From Gloeopeniophorella convolvens (taxonomy: Eukaryota > Basidiomycota > Agaricomycetes > Russulales), in the NCBI GenBank assembly GCA_022496205.1, contig WTXD01000008.1, positions 310,001 through 374,000 on the forward strand: DNA of 64,000 nt, given 5' to 3'. Below are positions 44,430 to 57,234 of the stretch, piece after piece. Position 1 is the stretch's first letter, and each line of letters starts with the position of its first letter. Made by a program: the position numbers and the translations under genes. The notes beneath the pieces are model-generated. The model made no database searches and was not told where the DNA came from. It saw only the letters and a list, made by a program, of their open reading frames with translations.

Positions 44430-47400
44430 ATGCATCTTCGCCGCGTACCCATTGCTCGTTCATCTCCCCGCTACGCTCAGCGCCACTACAGCTCTCGCAG
44501 TTCTCCAGTCACCATTGGCATTCGCCGCGAGGACCCAGGGCGCGTATGGGAGCGCAGGACTCCCCTTACTCCAGATGCCGTCGCGGAACTCGTTGGCCGT
44601 GACGGCGTGCGCGTGCTCGTGCAGGACTGCGAGCGCAGAGTCTTCCCAATTGATGAATATGTTCGCGTGCGTAGCCCTTATCTATGCTTCCCTGTTCCTC
44701 GTTCAATGCTCGGCTCCTTCATAGGCGGGTGCGGAAGTTCATCCAACGCTTGAGCCTGCCCACCTCGTCCTTGGTATCAAGGAAACACCTCTCGAATCCC
44801 TTATCACTAGCCCTGTCCGCTCACCCGCATCCAATGAACGCGTTCCTAGGACCCACATGATGTTTTCTCACACCGTGAAAGGGCAGGAATACAATATGTC
44901 TCTGCTCTCGAGGTTCCTTAGCGGCGGTGACCGCTACGCTAGCCCCGAGCTCACTGGGGGAGAATCTGCACCGGGATTGGAAGCCCGTCTTATTGACTAT
45001 GAGCTTTTGACCGGAGAAGACGGGAAGCGCACGGTTGCCTTTGGATGGCATGCTGGGGGTACGTTAGCATCAGACTTCTTGGGCGCAAACTCATCGGGCA
45101 TTCACAGTCGCTGGGACGCTCGAGGCATTGGCAGCAATGGCACACAAGCACCTGGAGCAGGGGATTGCCTCGGCATTCCTCGTACGCGTCTACATTGCTA
45201 CATCTCAACAACTTGACATTGACACATGTTGGTTCTCGTAGTACACCCCGCGGCCACACACGTCTCCATATCTTGATTCGCATCGCGCCCAGCTGCGGTA
45301 CATTGGCGAACAGATCTCACAACACGGTACTCCAAGGAGCCTGGGACCGGTTGTCTTCGGTGTAACAGGGTGAACGTGCCGAGAAGTTGCTCGTATCGAG
45401 TGCTAACTCCTATGCGAAGCAACGGAAATGTCACACAGGGTATCCTGTCCATACTTTCGGAACTTCCCGTAGTCAAAGTCAACGTGGATGACCTGCCCGC
45501 CCTCGTCAACGACCCAGGTCTATAGACTTCTCGATTCGTCATCCAATGCTTATCTGATAATTGCGTTTAGGTACGGATTTGCGGAAGATATATATGGTTC
45601 ACGCACTTCCTCACTCGTACCTGTCCCGCAATGACGGCGCGCCGTATGACCGTGCTGACTACTACGCAAATCCTGGCCAGTATCAGTCGGAGTTCCATAC
45701 GAAGGTAAGCACCCTTGCTATTCCATCATTTCTTCGTTGATTGACACTGCTGTTTTGTCAGGTGGCCCCATACCTGAATCTGCTCTTAAATGGAGTGGGT
45801 TGGAATGTCGGCTTCCCACGTCTCCTCACGACCGCCCAGCTGCCCCTTGCGAAACGCCTGGCTGCCGTCGGCGACATCTCGTGTGACATTGGTGGCGGGC
45901 TTGAGTTTGTCACGCACGCGACGACGATAGATTCACCGTCATACGACGTGAACGATGTCACTGTTGTAGCTGTGGACATTCTGCCTGCCAGTCTTCCGCG
46001 CGATGCGAGCGTGCATTTCTCAGATAAGCTCCTGCGTTACGTACGGTCGCTCGTCGATGGGTACAGAGGTAGCGAGGGAGAGGGCGCGGATGCCACCGAG
46101 GCACTGAAGAGAGCTACCATTGCCGGTGGTGGGAAGCTCCAGAGGGGTCACGAATGGTTGGGGGGGAAAGTGGAAGCATGGCGTGCCGCTCAGACGTCCC
46201 AACCTGAGTCATCTGCTTCCACCTCCCTTGAAAACAAAGGACAGGCTGGGGCTATCAAGAAGCGCGTTCTGGTCCTAGGAAGTGGCATGGTCGCCGGGCC
46301 AGCTGTGGACGAATTGGCTGCCAGGCCTGACATCGAGCTGATTGTCGGTGAGTCCCGCGCTTGTTCCTGATATGCCGCCGTGGTGAACAACATTTGCAGC
46401 TAGCAATGCGTTCCGTGAGGCAGAGCGCCTTGTCGCTGCACATCCGAACGCGAGTGCGCTCCTGATAGATATGAATGACCACGCCCGCGTCAGCCAGCTG
46501 GTGAAGGAGTCCGACATTGTGATAAGGTATCAACCATCTGTTTCTCAGCCCGTTTGGTTCATTCATTCACACCTGATCCAGTTTGCTCCCGGCTCCGCTG
46601 CATCCAGGTGTAGCAGAGCTATGCATCGAGCACAAGACGCACCTAGTGACTGCTTCGTACATATCACCGGCTATGCGCTCCCTCCACGCGCGGTACGTGC
46701 TCCCATTTTACTCCCCGCTACTTAGCTGCTGATGCTCGAAACTAGTGCTCAAGAGGCCGGCGTACTGCTCCTTAACGAGATTGGCCTTGACCCTGGCATC
46801 GACCACTGCTCGGCGCACTCTCTTTTGTCCCGCCTGCGCGCAGAGAATAAGCAGATCGTGAGCTTCACCTCGTTCTGTGGTGGCCTCCCTGCACCAGAAG
46901 CAGCGGACGTTCCTCTCGGCTATAAGTTCAGCTGGAGCCCGCGCGGCGTGTTGCGGGCTGCCGGCGAGGGCGCTAGCTTCCGCCTTGCCGGGCAGGTACG
47001 ACCCTTTCCCATTATTATCCTAGTCGGCGCCCTCAAATCGCTTCTCTGCCAGAACTGGGAGATCCCAAGCAAGAACCTACTATTACAGAACTTCCCGGAT
47101 GTCCCTCTCTCGAACGTGCTGAAGCTCGAAGGCCTCGCCAACCGGAACAGCATGAGCTATACCGACACGTACTCTCTACAAGACAAGGACCTCCGCACGA
47201 TGCTGCGCGGCACCCTCAGGTAGCCTCCCTCATACACCAACACCGGCGTGCTATCCTGACGATACTCCCAGATACCCCGGCTTTGCCGCGCTGATGCACT
47301 CCTTCGGCTCCATCGGCCTGCTCGACGACACCACCCCCATCGCGCTCGACCACTGGACCTCCTTCACGCGCCTCGCGCTCGCCCAGAAACTCCGCACGCC

Positions 47401-47965
47401 AATCCCGAGCGACGCTGCCTCTCTCAAATCCGCGCTTGCCTCCCTCCTCCCGTCCTCCCGCATCCCGCCGCTCCTCGCGGCGCTCGAGTGGCTCCACCTC
47501 GTCCCGACCGCCGCCGCTCCCGCCTTCGGCGCCCTCCCTCCAGTGCCCAAACACCCCCTGGCGCCCGTCGACGCGCTCGCGCAGCACCTCGCGCACGCGC
47601 TGCGCTACGCGCCGCACGAGCGCGACCTCGTCCTGTTGCATCACGAGGTCGTCGCGCGCGACCACGCGGGCGCGGAGGAAGTGCACACGTCGACGCTCAT
47701 GGCGCTCGGCGATGCGCGCGCGTCCGCGATGGCGCGCACCGTCGGGCTGCCCGTCGGCTTCGCCGCACTGCGCGTGCTCGAGGGCGGCGTGGGTGTGCGG
47801 GCCGCGGGTGTGTGCGGGCCGACGGCGCTCGAGGGCGTGTGGCGCGGCGTGCTCGAGGGGCTGGAAAGCAGAGGCCTCGGGGTGAAGGAGGCTGTGCGGC
47901 CGGGGCCGAGTATGGAGCATGCGCTGGCAGCGGGGCTGCAGCGCACAACTGCTGCGCTGGCGTGA
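44430..47965 (+). CDS. AASS: Bifunctional alpha-aminoadipic semialdehyde synthase
   Basis: Twelve exons (44430-44666, 44725-45058, 45108-45181, 45242-45369, 45420-45517, 45571-45704, 45762-46347, 46400-46526, 46582-46692, 46746-46995, 47053-47219, 47272-47965) encode 979 residues. The N-terminus ([12 protein letters not shown]...QRHYSSRSS) looks mitochondrial. The first half is lysine-ketoglutarate reductase: [41 protein letters not shown] and GDISCDIGG. The second half is saccharopine dehydrogenase: [13 protein letters not shown] (NAD-binding), [31 protein letters not shown] and FCGGLPAPE. Lysine plus 2-oxoglutarate goes to saccharopine, then to aminoadipate semialdehyde. The fused, animal/plant-like order and presequence suggest lysine breakdown rather than the separate Lys1/Lys9 biosynthetic enzymes. 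Intron 46996-47052 is 57 nt and in frame. Confidence 0.93.
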
Positions 47966-48266
47966 TATCGCACTTGGGGCACGGCGCGAGTCTTCGTATG
48001 TTCTGTTGGTATTGACATTGCTATTCTAATGTACCCTACTATCGTCACCATCTATCTACCAAGGAGTCACCAATGCATGGAATCGTTCGCTGGATGCAAC
48101 GGCGTGAGGACTTCTGAACCGGCGTGTATAAAATAATGCTAACCGGCGAGGCGCTGAGCGCTCCTGAACTCAATACCTCGCAGGGGCCGGTACGCGGGTC
48201 TGGAAAGCAGACTTGACCAACGTGGACAGGCTCCTTCCCGAAAGTGAGCGCGTGAAGAAGGCCACT
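47966..48266. other. Intergenic between convergent genes
   Basis: About 300 bp between the stop codons of AASS and the EXS-domain gene. No feature recognised. Confidence 0.4.
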
Positions 48267-49886
48267 TCACCCGTGTCGGTCTCGCAGCTTGTGCTCGTCG
48301 ACGCTGCTTCGGACCAGCTCGAAGCTGTCGATGTCCCTGTCCCCAAGGAGCGCATCCGAGACCTCCGCGAGCTTCGAGCTCTCTTGCGCTCTCTTCACGA
48401 TCTCCCATTCGACGCGGATGAAGACCCATATCCATCGTCGGAGAAGCTCCGCGACTTCCACCCAGAAAATGAGCAGCGAGCCTTCACCCAGCGCTTGCGC
48501 GTGCAGGTGGCTGGATAGCTTGATACCCCACGTAAGGCGCAGGACCAAGTTGATAAAAATGACAAGAGGGTAAACAGGAAGAGGGTATAAAAGGCGCTGT
48601 CGAAGGCCGTATGGATGGGTAGCAGGAGGAGAGCGGGTCGACGGCCGAGGAGGGGAGAAGACAGGCGATGCTGTGGTGTTTTGGGAGGTGGTCACAGACT
48701 CTGCGCGCTCGTGCATTGCGGGAAGGACTAACGGCCGAGGCAAGGATCCCGGACGTGGCTTTGGCTTTGACTCGAAACGCAAGAGCTCGAAGCCCCAGTC
48801 GTTTGTTACGTCCCACCAGAAGGAATAGAGTGAGTTGGCGAGAGCAGCAAGTAGCCTGTGGTAGTTTGAATGCTGACGGCAACACTTGATATGGTTAACG
48901 AACGTACCAAAGACGAAATAGTGCATGCTCCCCGTGCCACGCTTCCTGCTCCACGCGCTCGCCCTTCTGTGCCACGAGATCGGACACCACCAAGCGCTGC
49001 GCAGCGGACAAGAAGATCACAGGAAATGAAGTCGCATATTTCAGCGCGTTCCAAAGCGGTCGGCGGCTGTCATTCGAAGCGCTCGAGTACTCAATGAGGC
49101 ACTGCCGGAAGCGCACGAGGTAGGGAGCGCTACACCACAATCAGCCGCGCTCAGAGGAGCGGGCATAAGTACACTCACCTCATCAATGTGGGCAGAATCC
49201 ACCGGAACCAGCCATCTTGCGGTGGAGGGTAAAGAAGACTTCCCCCGGGGAGAAGCATGCAGAGGGACAGCCACACATCCCCAAGCACCTTCGCGTAAGA
49301 GGTAAAAATGTCGGCAAAGACCACGTCGGAGAAAAAGATTCGGTGGTTGGTGGGTGAGGCGATGCATCTTTTGATACTCCTGCAAGGGCACGAGGCACCA
49401 GATCAGAGGGGTTCCGCAGGCATCGCTGGACGTATACACGTACAAGAGGAACGCATCGCGTTCGCGTTTCTTGAGGATGTCGTATGGGCAAATGATGGAT
49501 ATTAGGACAACCAGTGCGCATATAGCCGGGATATACTTGAATGGGTCGACAAGGAATGCGTTGCCGTGGGTGGCAGAGCGGTACAGCACCCAGGCAGCGA
49601 AGTACCACAGGCCATACCACAGCGCGAGGCGATAGATGGGGGAGTAGACAGCGGCGGTGTCGGGGATGACCTTGAACCCCCTGTTGCGACTGTCAACGGG
49701 CAACGGGGTGGTGGACCCATGCTCGTGGACACGGAGGTCGAGCGCGCTGACCGCGTCTACGCCAAGGAGCTGGAGGCCGTGCAAGTTCGCGGCCCAGCCA
49801 AGGATGCCGAGGCCAGCGAGGAAGAGGACGCGGAAGGGGAGGGGGTATGCTACGACGAAGGCGAGGTCGTCTGTGTCATTGTCCAT
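48267..49886 (-). CDS. EXS-domain membrane protein, ERD1-like
   Basis: Exons (minus) 49444-49886, 49179-49379, 48908-49129 and 48267-48855 encode 484 residues. It is a multi-pass protein with the EXS domain: FADIFTSYAKVLGDVW, PYLVRFRQCLIEY, WNALKYATSFPVIFLS, SLYSFWWDVTNDWGFELL, LLIFWVEVAELLRRWIWVFIRVEWE. There is no SPX domain at the N-terminus, so it resembles yeast Erd1 rather than Syg1/XPR1 phosphate exporters. Erd1 acts in the Golgi in phosphate recycling and retention of lumenal enzymes. A Ser/Pro-rich loop of about 60 residues interrupts the EXS domain after ELL. The ATG at 49886 (Met-Asp-Asn-Asp) faces SNU23 across 162 bp. Confidence 0.9.
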
Positions 49887-50048
49887 GGTCGTCAGAGTCG
49901 TGTGCGCATCGGAGGAAGAGTCGCTGTCAATGTGGACGGTAGCAAAAGATGGAACAGCCTAAGCTTAATGGGCGCTTACTCGTGAACCAAATTCTAGCCC
50001 AGCCCATCCTCGCACACCCGCTTGCACTCTCCCCGCCTTCCCGCCAAC
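49887..50048. promoter_or_regulatory. Short divergent promoter, ERD1-like / SNU23
   Basis: 162 bp between two divergent start codons. No TATA box is apparent; promoter elements must be shared or overlapping. Confidence 0.5.
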
Positions 50049-50853
50049 ATGGCCGACAAACAGGGCGCGTACGCCACAAAGGCTTCAGACACGGACTTTC
50101 GAAGAAAATGGGACAAGGAAGAGTACGCGGAACGCGCAAAGAAGAAGGATGACGAGGAGAGAGAGCGCATGCAGGAGAACGAGGAGCGTCTGAAGCAGGG
50201 TGCGCGCGTCTGCCCCTGCTCTCGCAGCCATGATAAACTCACGGGTACCTCATAACTCCAGGCAAGAAACCTCTGAAGGGGAAGAAAAAGGACCTTCCAA
50301 AGCCTACAGAGCTCATGAAACGACGGGACAATGACCTCGAGCTCGACAAGAACCTGGGCAAGACCATGGTCGTGCAGAACCCCGGTGGGCGGGGTCCAGG
50401 GCAGCCAGGCTTCCACTGTGAGACGTGTAACCGTACTTACAAGGACAGTGTTGGCTACCTGGACCACGTCAATGGCCGAGCGCGTAAGCCCGCCCCCGCC
50501 CCACCCACATCCAGCCACTTACCGCGGTGTCGCATTTGTTCCCAGACCTCCGCGCCCTCGGACAGACCACGCGGATAGAGCGCTCAACCCTCGAGCAGGT
50601 CCGCGCCAAGATCGCCTTCCTGCGCGCGCAGACAAAGGAGGCGTCCCAGGCAAAAGCGTTCGACTTTGACCAGCGCCTCGCCGAGATCCGCGACAAGGAG
50701 CTCGCCGTGCGCGCCGAGAAGAAGGCCGCGAAGAAGGCGGAGCGCGACAAGGCGCGCCTCGAGCTCGCGCAGGACGCCGCTGCGATGCAGGTCGACCCCG
50801 ACGGCATGCTCAGTATGATGGGCTTCGCGGGCTTCGGCACCTCCAAGAAATGA
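50049..50853 (+). CDS. SNU23: Spliceosomal protein SNU23 / ZMAT2
   Basis: Exons 50049-50199, 50262-50483 and 50546-50853 encode 226 residues. The order is that of the U4/U6.U5 tri-snRNP protein: DFRRKWDKEEYAERAKKK at the N-terminus, a Lys-rich segment, a single matrin-type C2H2 zinc finger (FHCETCNRTYKDSVGYLDHVNG, second His just after the last intron), then LGQTTRIERSTLEQVRAKI and a long Lys/Glu/Ala coiled region. It acts in the nucleus, in activation of the spliceosome. The third exon restores NGRAHLRALGQ. Start context AACATGGC. Confidence 0.92.
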
Positions 50854-51010
50854 CGCCGGCCGCCCCCACTGGTGCCGTATATTGACCGACTGATATCTGT
50901 ATACTCTAGCAACACAGTGTAATACAAGCTTCTTTTTTCCCTCCTTGCCTTGCCTCCCTGTCTAGCGATACATCGTCGTCGTTGTCATTTCGCTGGGCGG
51001 GCGCCCGTCC

Positions 51011-54000
51011 TCATGGCCGCACCAGCGTGAGCACGAACTTTGTCTCCGCGACCTCCTGCTCCTCCTCGATGATCGTCTGCGTGCCCGGCTTGCGCGTGCT
51101 CGCATCTGCGGGGACACTGCGCACGGTGCGCTCGATGGTCTCCGCGTGCGCGCGCATCGCGTCGCGCAGCTCCGCGCCCGCGTCCGCCTCGAACGCGTAG
51201 TACACCTCGACGTCGTCCGTCGCCTGCAGGCCTGCCTTCTTGCGGAGCTTCTGCACGCGGCTGATGAGCTCGCGCGCGAGCCACTCCCGTGCCAGATCGG
51301 GGTGCACCTGCACGTCGAGCCGCACGACGACGTCGTTGTCCGTGTGTGTCGCGTGCGCGCCGCCCGCACCCTCGGGCAGCTCGATGTAGCGCTGCACGAC
51401 AAGATCGCCCTCGACGAGCTCGATGCCCGCGACGGTCACGCGCCCCGTCTGCGTGTACGCGCGCACGGCCTCGCTCGAGAGAGTCGGCAGCGCAGCTTTC
51501 ACCTTGCCCAGGTTGCTGCGCAGCTTGCGCCCGAGCACGGCCCAGTCCGCGATCGCGCGGTACCGCACGCCGGCGGCTTTTTCGTCGGACGTAACGATGA
51601 CGTCGCGGACATTGAGCTCGGACTGGACGTATCTCTGCAGAGACCGCACATCCTCGAGGTACTCCTCGTCAGGATGGAAGACCAGCAGTTCCTTAAGTGG
51701 TGTCTATTTCGGGGTGTTAGCCAAGGGCGATCTCTGCGGTCGTTTGAGTGCGTACTTTGAGACTAATGTTATTGCGCTCGCGGATGTTCCGGGTGAGCTC
51801 AATGACTGTCTGCATGCGCTTGACCTGGCGCTCGATGGCAGGGTCAAAGTACTCCTCCTTGACGTCAGGGAACAGCAAGAAGTGCACTGATCGTGTGTCG
51901 CCAGCATTTGGATCTTCTGGGATGTACACCCGTAATGACTGGTAGATGTTCTCGGTGAGGAAAGGCGTGTACGATGACTGGCCCAATAGTCAGAAAGCTA
52001 TATCAAAGATAACAACGGCCTGCTTACCATTGTCCGGCAGAGAGTGAACAGTGTCTCGAAGAGCGTGTTGAGTGCTAGAACAGTGTCTTCGAGACCATCT
52101 TCGCCCTTCAGTCGCCGGCGGTTGAACCGGATGTACCAGTTCGTGAGCTCGTCAATGAGCTCCAGCAGCCGCGGGATGATCGTGTACAGCCGGTACGCCG
52201 CCATTTCCTCCTTGACGAGCTTAATGAGTGACTGACACCGCGCGAGGATCCAGCGGTCCATGACATTGCTCGACACGGCCGCGTGCGCGTCGTAGCGGAA
52301 ATCGTGCCCCGCCGCCTTCTTAAGCAGCGCGACTTGGCCGAGGAAGAAGCGGAACGAGTTGAGCCACGGGAGGAGGACCCGCGAGATGACGTCGCGCACG
52401 CCTTCCTCGCGGAAGCGCAAGTTGTCGCCACGGACGATGGGAGAGTTGACAAGGAACATCCTAAGATGAGACATCTCGGCATTCGAGCATTCATAAATCG
52501 AAGATCGAGACAGACCTCGTAGCATCGGCACCGTACTTGTCGATAATCAGGTTAGGGTCAGGATAGTTCTTGAGGCTCTTGCTCATCTTTTTGCCATCGC
52601 TGCTCGCAACATGCAGTGAGAAAGATCTCACAGCCACCACACGGATAAGCCACGTACGCAGCGAGGACGAGGCCAGTGACAATGAGGTTCTGCCACGGCG
52701 CCTGGTCGAAGAGATGCGTGGACAGAACCAGCAGCGTGTAGAACCATCCACGGGTCTGGTCAATGCCCTCAGAGATGAACTGTGCAGGGAAGGTGCTCTC
52801 AAAGAGCTCCTTGTTTTCAAACGGGTAATGGAGCTGAGCGTAGGGCATGCTGCATGCCTCACGTTCAGGCGCCACCCACACCTATACAGAAGCACAGCGC
52901 ACCTTCCAGACTCGAACCAGCAGTCAAACACCTCCGTGATCCTCTTCAACTGGCCTTTGCCCTGCGCCGATGGGATGGTAATGTGATCGATCTTGTCAGA
53001 GTGGATGTCCGTGATACCCTTCACGCCGGACAGCTCCTCGAGCTCTGCGACCGAGCCAACGGCGACGACCTGCGCCCGCGCTCAGCAACTTCTCCGCTCG
53101 TCGGCGAAAAACGGGCCGTACCTCTTCAAAGTCCTCAGACACCCACAGCGGAATCGGGGTGCCCCAGTACCGGTTCCGGGAGATGGACCAGTCGCGCGCG
53201 TTCGCGAGCCAGTTCCCGAAGCGGTTGTCGCCGACGTTCTGCGGCACCCTGCGCGGCAAAAGCGATGCGTGAGTACCCGTAACACTGCCCAAACCAGCGC
53301 AGCGCATACCATCGCGTCTCGCTGTTGTTCTTGACAAGGTCTTCGACGATATGCGACACGCGCACGTTCCACACCGGGAAGGCGCGGTAGAGGATGGGGG
53401 TATTTGACCTGTTGCCGGACGATGTGATTAGGATTAGGCGGCAGTCTACAAGGCCCGAGGGGTGCTGCTGACCTCCAGCAGAAGGGGTATTGATGCTTCT
53501 CCTGGTCCTGCCGGACCAGGCGACCCTTGGCCTTGAGCACTTTCATGATCTCCTTGTCGGCGTCCTGATGGCGCGTCAGACTGTGCGCGCCAACATGCAG
53601 CACACAGCACGCTGACCTTGACATACTGCCCAACAAAGTCTGACACTTCACTCGTGAACCTGCCCGCGTCGTCGATCGGGCACGGCGGCATCTCATCGGC
53701 GCTGATCACCTCGTGCGCGAGCGAGATGCGATGGTCGTCTTCACCAAAGCCCGGCGCCTGGTGGACGATGCCTGTGCCGTCCTTGTCGGTGACATACGTG
53801 TCCACGAGCACGCGGAACGCCTTGTCCTCATACTGTATGCACCACACATAATCAGACAAAACGGCCTGGCCAGGCCAAACCCAGACGCGCACCTTCTCGG
53901 TAAAGTACTCGAACATGGGCGTATAGCGCCACCCGCGCATGTCCTCGCCCTTGAACTGGCCGACCTTCTTGAACTTGGCCTTTTTGGGATCCTTGTAGAT

Positions 54001-54971
54001 CGCGACGAGGCGCGACTCGAGCAGGATGTAGTTCGTGTCGCGTTCTTCGTCATGGATCTTGATGTACGTGAACTCGGGGTGCACGCACAGCGCGAGGTTT
54101 GACGGCAGCGTCCACGGCGTCGTCGTCCACGCGAGAAGCGACGTCTTGGGGTCATCCACGAGCGGGAACGCGACCGTCACTTCCTGCCCGTCAGCACGCG
54201 CGCCGGCCCGACACTCTCAAGGCGCACGCACCCGCGGGGTCGTTGACCTCTTTGTAATTCTGGCCCGCCTCGAAGTTCGACAGCGGCGTGAGCAGCCCCG
54301 TTGAGTACGGCATGACCTTGAGCCCGCGGTACACGAGCCCCTTCTCGAACAGCTGCCTGAACGCCCACCAGACGCTCTCCATGAAGCTGAGGTTGAGCGT
54401 CTTGTAGTCGTTGTCAAAGTCGATCCAGCGGCCCATGCGCTCGACCGTCGCGCGCCACTCGCCGGCGTAGCGCATCACGATCGCGCGACACTCGGCATTG
54501 TACTTGTCGATGCCCATGCGCAGCACGTCCGCGCGCGACTTGATGCCGAGCTTCTTGTCGATCTCGTGCTCGACGGGCACGCCGTGGGTGTCCCAGCCGA
54601 AGCGTCGCGGGACATGGAAGCCCGAGACGTGTGCGTGCCGCGTGACGATGTCCTGGGCCCACACCGATGAGCACAACAACGTCATAGCATGGGCTGGAGC
54701 GGATGGGGCGACACACCTTGATCGTGCCGGCGAGAAGATGGCCATAGTGGGGCAGGCCGGTGGCGAATGGGGGCCCGTCGTAGAACGAGTAGACGGGGCG
54801 ACCCTCGGAGAGCTTGAGGCTGGTCTGGAACGCGTCGATCTCGCGCCAGTACTGGAGCACCTTCCCTTCCTCCTCGGGGAAGTTGAAGGGCGTCGAAACT
54901 GCGCGATCGATGAGTATCCGCGGGGGCGATGGGCACACGGAAGGCAACTCACTGTCGTGTGATGGGAACAT
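51011..54971 (-). CDS. ILS1: Isoleucyl-tRNA synthetase, cytosolic
   Basis: Fourteen exons (minus): 54953-54971, 54717-54898, 54232-54652, 53893-54179, 53617-53832, 53473-53564, 53310-53408, 53122-53248, 52903-53069, 52658-52849, 52516-52599, 52028-52460, 51756-51977 and 51011-51703; 1077 residues, like yeast Ils1. Class I motifs: [12 protein letters not shown] (HIGH), editing domain [38 protein letters not shown] (KMSKS), and CWFESGSMPYAQ. The anticodon-binding region and a long eukaryotic C-terminal extension follow. The first exon is 19 nt. Introns 54899-54952 (54 nt) and 53833-53892 (60 nt) are in frame and stop-free; they were assigned as introns because removing them restores family sequence. 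No organellar presequence. Confidence 0.95.
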
Positions 54972-55666
54972 GGCTATCAGTCCTGCGTTAGCTGTGGACG
55001 CCCTGGAGGAACGGATAAAGTGCGCCCTGGGCCCGCTAGCTCAGACCTAGTGAGTAGTCAGTGAGTCGTGCGCACGACCGAGTCAATCTGCAAAGCCGCC
55101 AAGGGGCGCCGGGCGCGCGAATGGGCGGCATTTTCCCGCCTCGTCATCCGGCCCGTTTTCCCGGTTACCAGTCAGCGTAGCTCGGCGATCGACAGTTCAT
55201 GCCTCCAGACAACTGTTCATGGTTTACACGTTTGCAACATACGTTTAGACAAGTATAAATAACGCGCAAATGTCCCGACGCAGCGTCATATATTACTACG
55301 CATAAGTACCGGGACCCAGCGCGTGCAGAGCGCTCCGCATGAGCCAGCACGCCGGCCAGCGCCTCCCCGGCCTCGCGGGGGCCCAGCCGCACCTTCTCTC
55401 TCCCGAACGCCTCTATGTTTCTCCGCGGCCTGGGTGTGGATGGTTCTAGGGCAGCAACTGCGTCATTCGAGTGAGATTGGGGGTGCGTGATTAGGAATGT
55501 CGCGGCGGTGTGCACGCGGTGGGGGTGTGCGTGTCCGATGGAACGAGCCGGAGAAAAGAAACGTAGAACAGAAACCGGTAGAAGGAAAGGGGTGAAGGTC
55601 GAGGCAACCTCCCAGTGCGCACCGAGACAGCAGGGTGAATGGAAGGGTGGGATGTGGTTCGCTGAA
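54972..55666. other. Intergenic, IleRS promoter and MAPKK 3' end
   Basis: About 700 bp between two minus-strand genes. GCCCGCTAGCTCAGA at 55031-55045 resembles a tRNA 5' end, but no T-arm follows. No gene supported. Confidence 0.45.
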
Positions 55667-57234
55667 TTACGACGGCCGCTGGGCGTCCGCCGAGTGCTGC
55701 TTTCCCTGTTCCGCCTGGCGCAATCGTTCTTGTTGGTGCCTTTGCGCTTCGCGCCACTGAAGGGCACGTGCCACCCAACCGCGCATGTCGATATTTCGAT
55801 GGGCGTCTTCTCGAAGGAAGGGATGACTCTGCGATACGTCAACGGTTGGAGCGAGATAATCGGGAAGAACACGAGGACGAACCAGCAGCTCGGCATACGT
55901 CGCCCGGCCCTCGGGCCGCTTCACAAGACATCTGCTCACCCAGTGCTGCGCAGCCTCCGAGTATGCCTCTGGAAGGTCTGGTGGGTCGCCATGTACGATT
56001 GCGCTGAGCTGCGCAAAGACGTTCGAGTACGTCTCGGGTGGATACGGGTACCCCCCGATGGCGATCTCCAGGGTAGCAAGGCCGAGAGACCAGACGTCCG
56101 ACGACACTGTGTAGGTGCTGAGTGCATTCTGAGACTCGCCCTTGATGCGCTCGGGCGCCATGTAGCTCTGACATCCGATATTGGTCTTGGCCAGCGATTT
56201 TTCGAGTTGCCCCGAGACGCCAAAGTCACATAGCTTGACCTCGCCCTTTTTGTTCACTAGCACGTTCGTGGGTTTCACATCTGCAAAAAATTACTAAACG
56301 TGCTCGGAGGCGATCAGATACGGTGCGCACCTCGGTGGATGATCTGAAGTTCATCCTTAAGAAATTTGAGACCCTTAACCATCGAAGAGACGATACGGCC
56401 CAAGACCGGCTCAGGCACGCCTGCGCCGTAGAGTTTGTCCAGACTGCCGGCATCCATGTACTCCATGCAATAGTAGACGCATGATTCTATGAAAAAAGCG
56501 CCGTAAAACTCGACAATCGAGTGGTGGACAGCGCGGTGCAGGATGTCGAGTTCCATGATAATCGCGTTCAATTTCGTATCGTCAAGCTCCAAGCGAATTT
56601 CCTACCAGTGGGGCGGGGGATTAGTCGGCTTGGAGCCGGGCTGCGATTAGGAAGATGGGTACCTTCATCGCCATCGCGACGTTGGTGGGCTTGTGGAGCA
56701 CTCGCTTGACGGTACCGTATGCACCATTACCGAGTTCCTCGCCGAGTTGGAGTTGATTCATATTTATAGCAAAAGACGAGCCATTGGAAAAGTCGACGCC
56801 GGATGAATGGAGGATAGCCTTGCCGCCAAAGTTTAGGGCCCCCGAAGGATCACTAAGTGGTGCAGCGTAAGCTGAGCAAGCAGAGAAGGGCATGATAAAG
56901 GGGCGTACACAATCTTGCCAAAGTTCGAAAATGGGGTGCCCGAAGCCACCGCGGGACGACGTGGGGGCCATTCTGCGTCTGTGGGGACGCCGGCGCCGAG
57001 CCCGGCACCTGCTGCGCCGCCACCAGGTTCCTGCTCACCGGTGATGTCACTGAGTTTGAAACCAGGCTTGTTACGGCGGACGGCCATGCCGGGGGATGAG
57101 AAAGCCGGGGGAGAACGGGGCGCAAGGCCACCGGGGGAGGGACGCATATGGGGAGTGGGAGGGCCGAGGGAGGTGCGTTTGAGGGCAGCGGCGGCAGCAT
57201 CGACGTTTGGTGATTGGGATGCACGGTTAGCCAT
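55667..57234 (-). CDS. PBS2: MAP kinase kinase, Pbs2-like (HOG pathway)
   Basis: Exons (minus) 56909-57234, 56663-56852, 56331-56601, 55883-56280 and 55667-55828 encode 448 residues. A Pro/Ala/Gly-rich N-terminus leads into the family string GKIVDPSGALNF. The kinase domain follows: GNGAYGTVKRV (Gly loop), AMAMKEIRLELDD (catalytic Lys), FYGAFFIE-x-CVYYCMEYMDAGSLD, IIHRDVKPTNVL, LCDFGVSG, activation segment SLAKT (Ser-x3-Thr, MAPKK type), and SYMAPERIKGES. It phosphorylates a Hog1/p38-type MAPK under osmotic and other stress. The 54-nt stretch 55829-55882 splits YAELL from SHPFL; it was treated as an intron because the protein family is continuous there. The short form lacks the long N-terminal docking region of yeast Pbs2. 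Confidence 0.92.

Noticed and set aside
47216..47920. 234-codon minus ORF and parallel plus shadows
   Set aside because: Antisense and alternate-frame shadows of the last AASS exon.
55031..55105. tRNA-like start GCCCGCTAGCTCAGA
   Set aside because: It resembles an acceptor stem plus A-box, but no anticodon arm pairing and no GTTCGAATCC-type B-box follow at the right distance.
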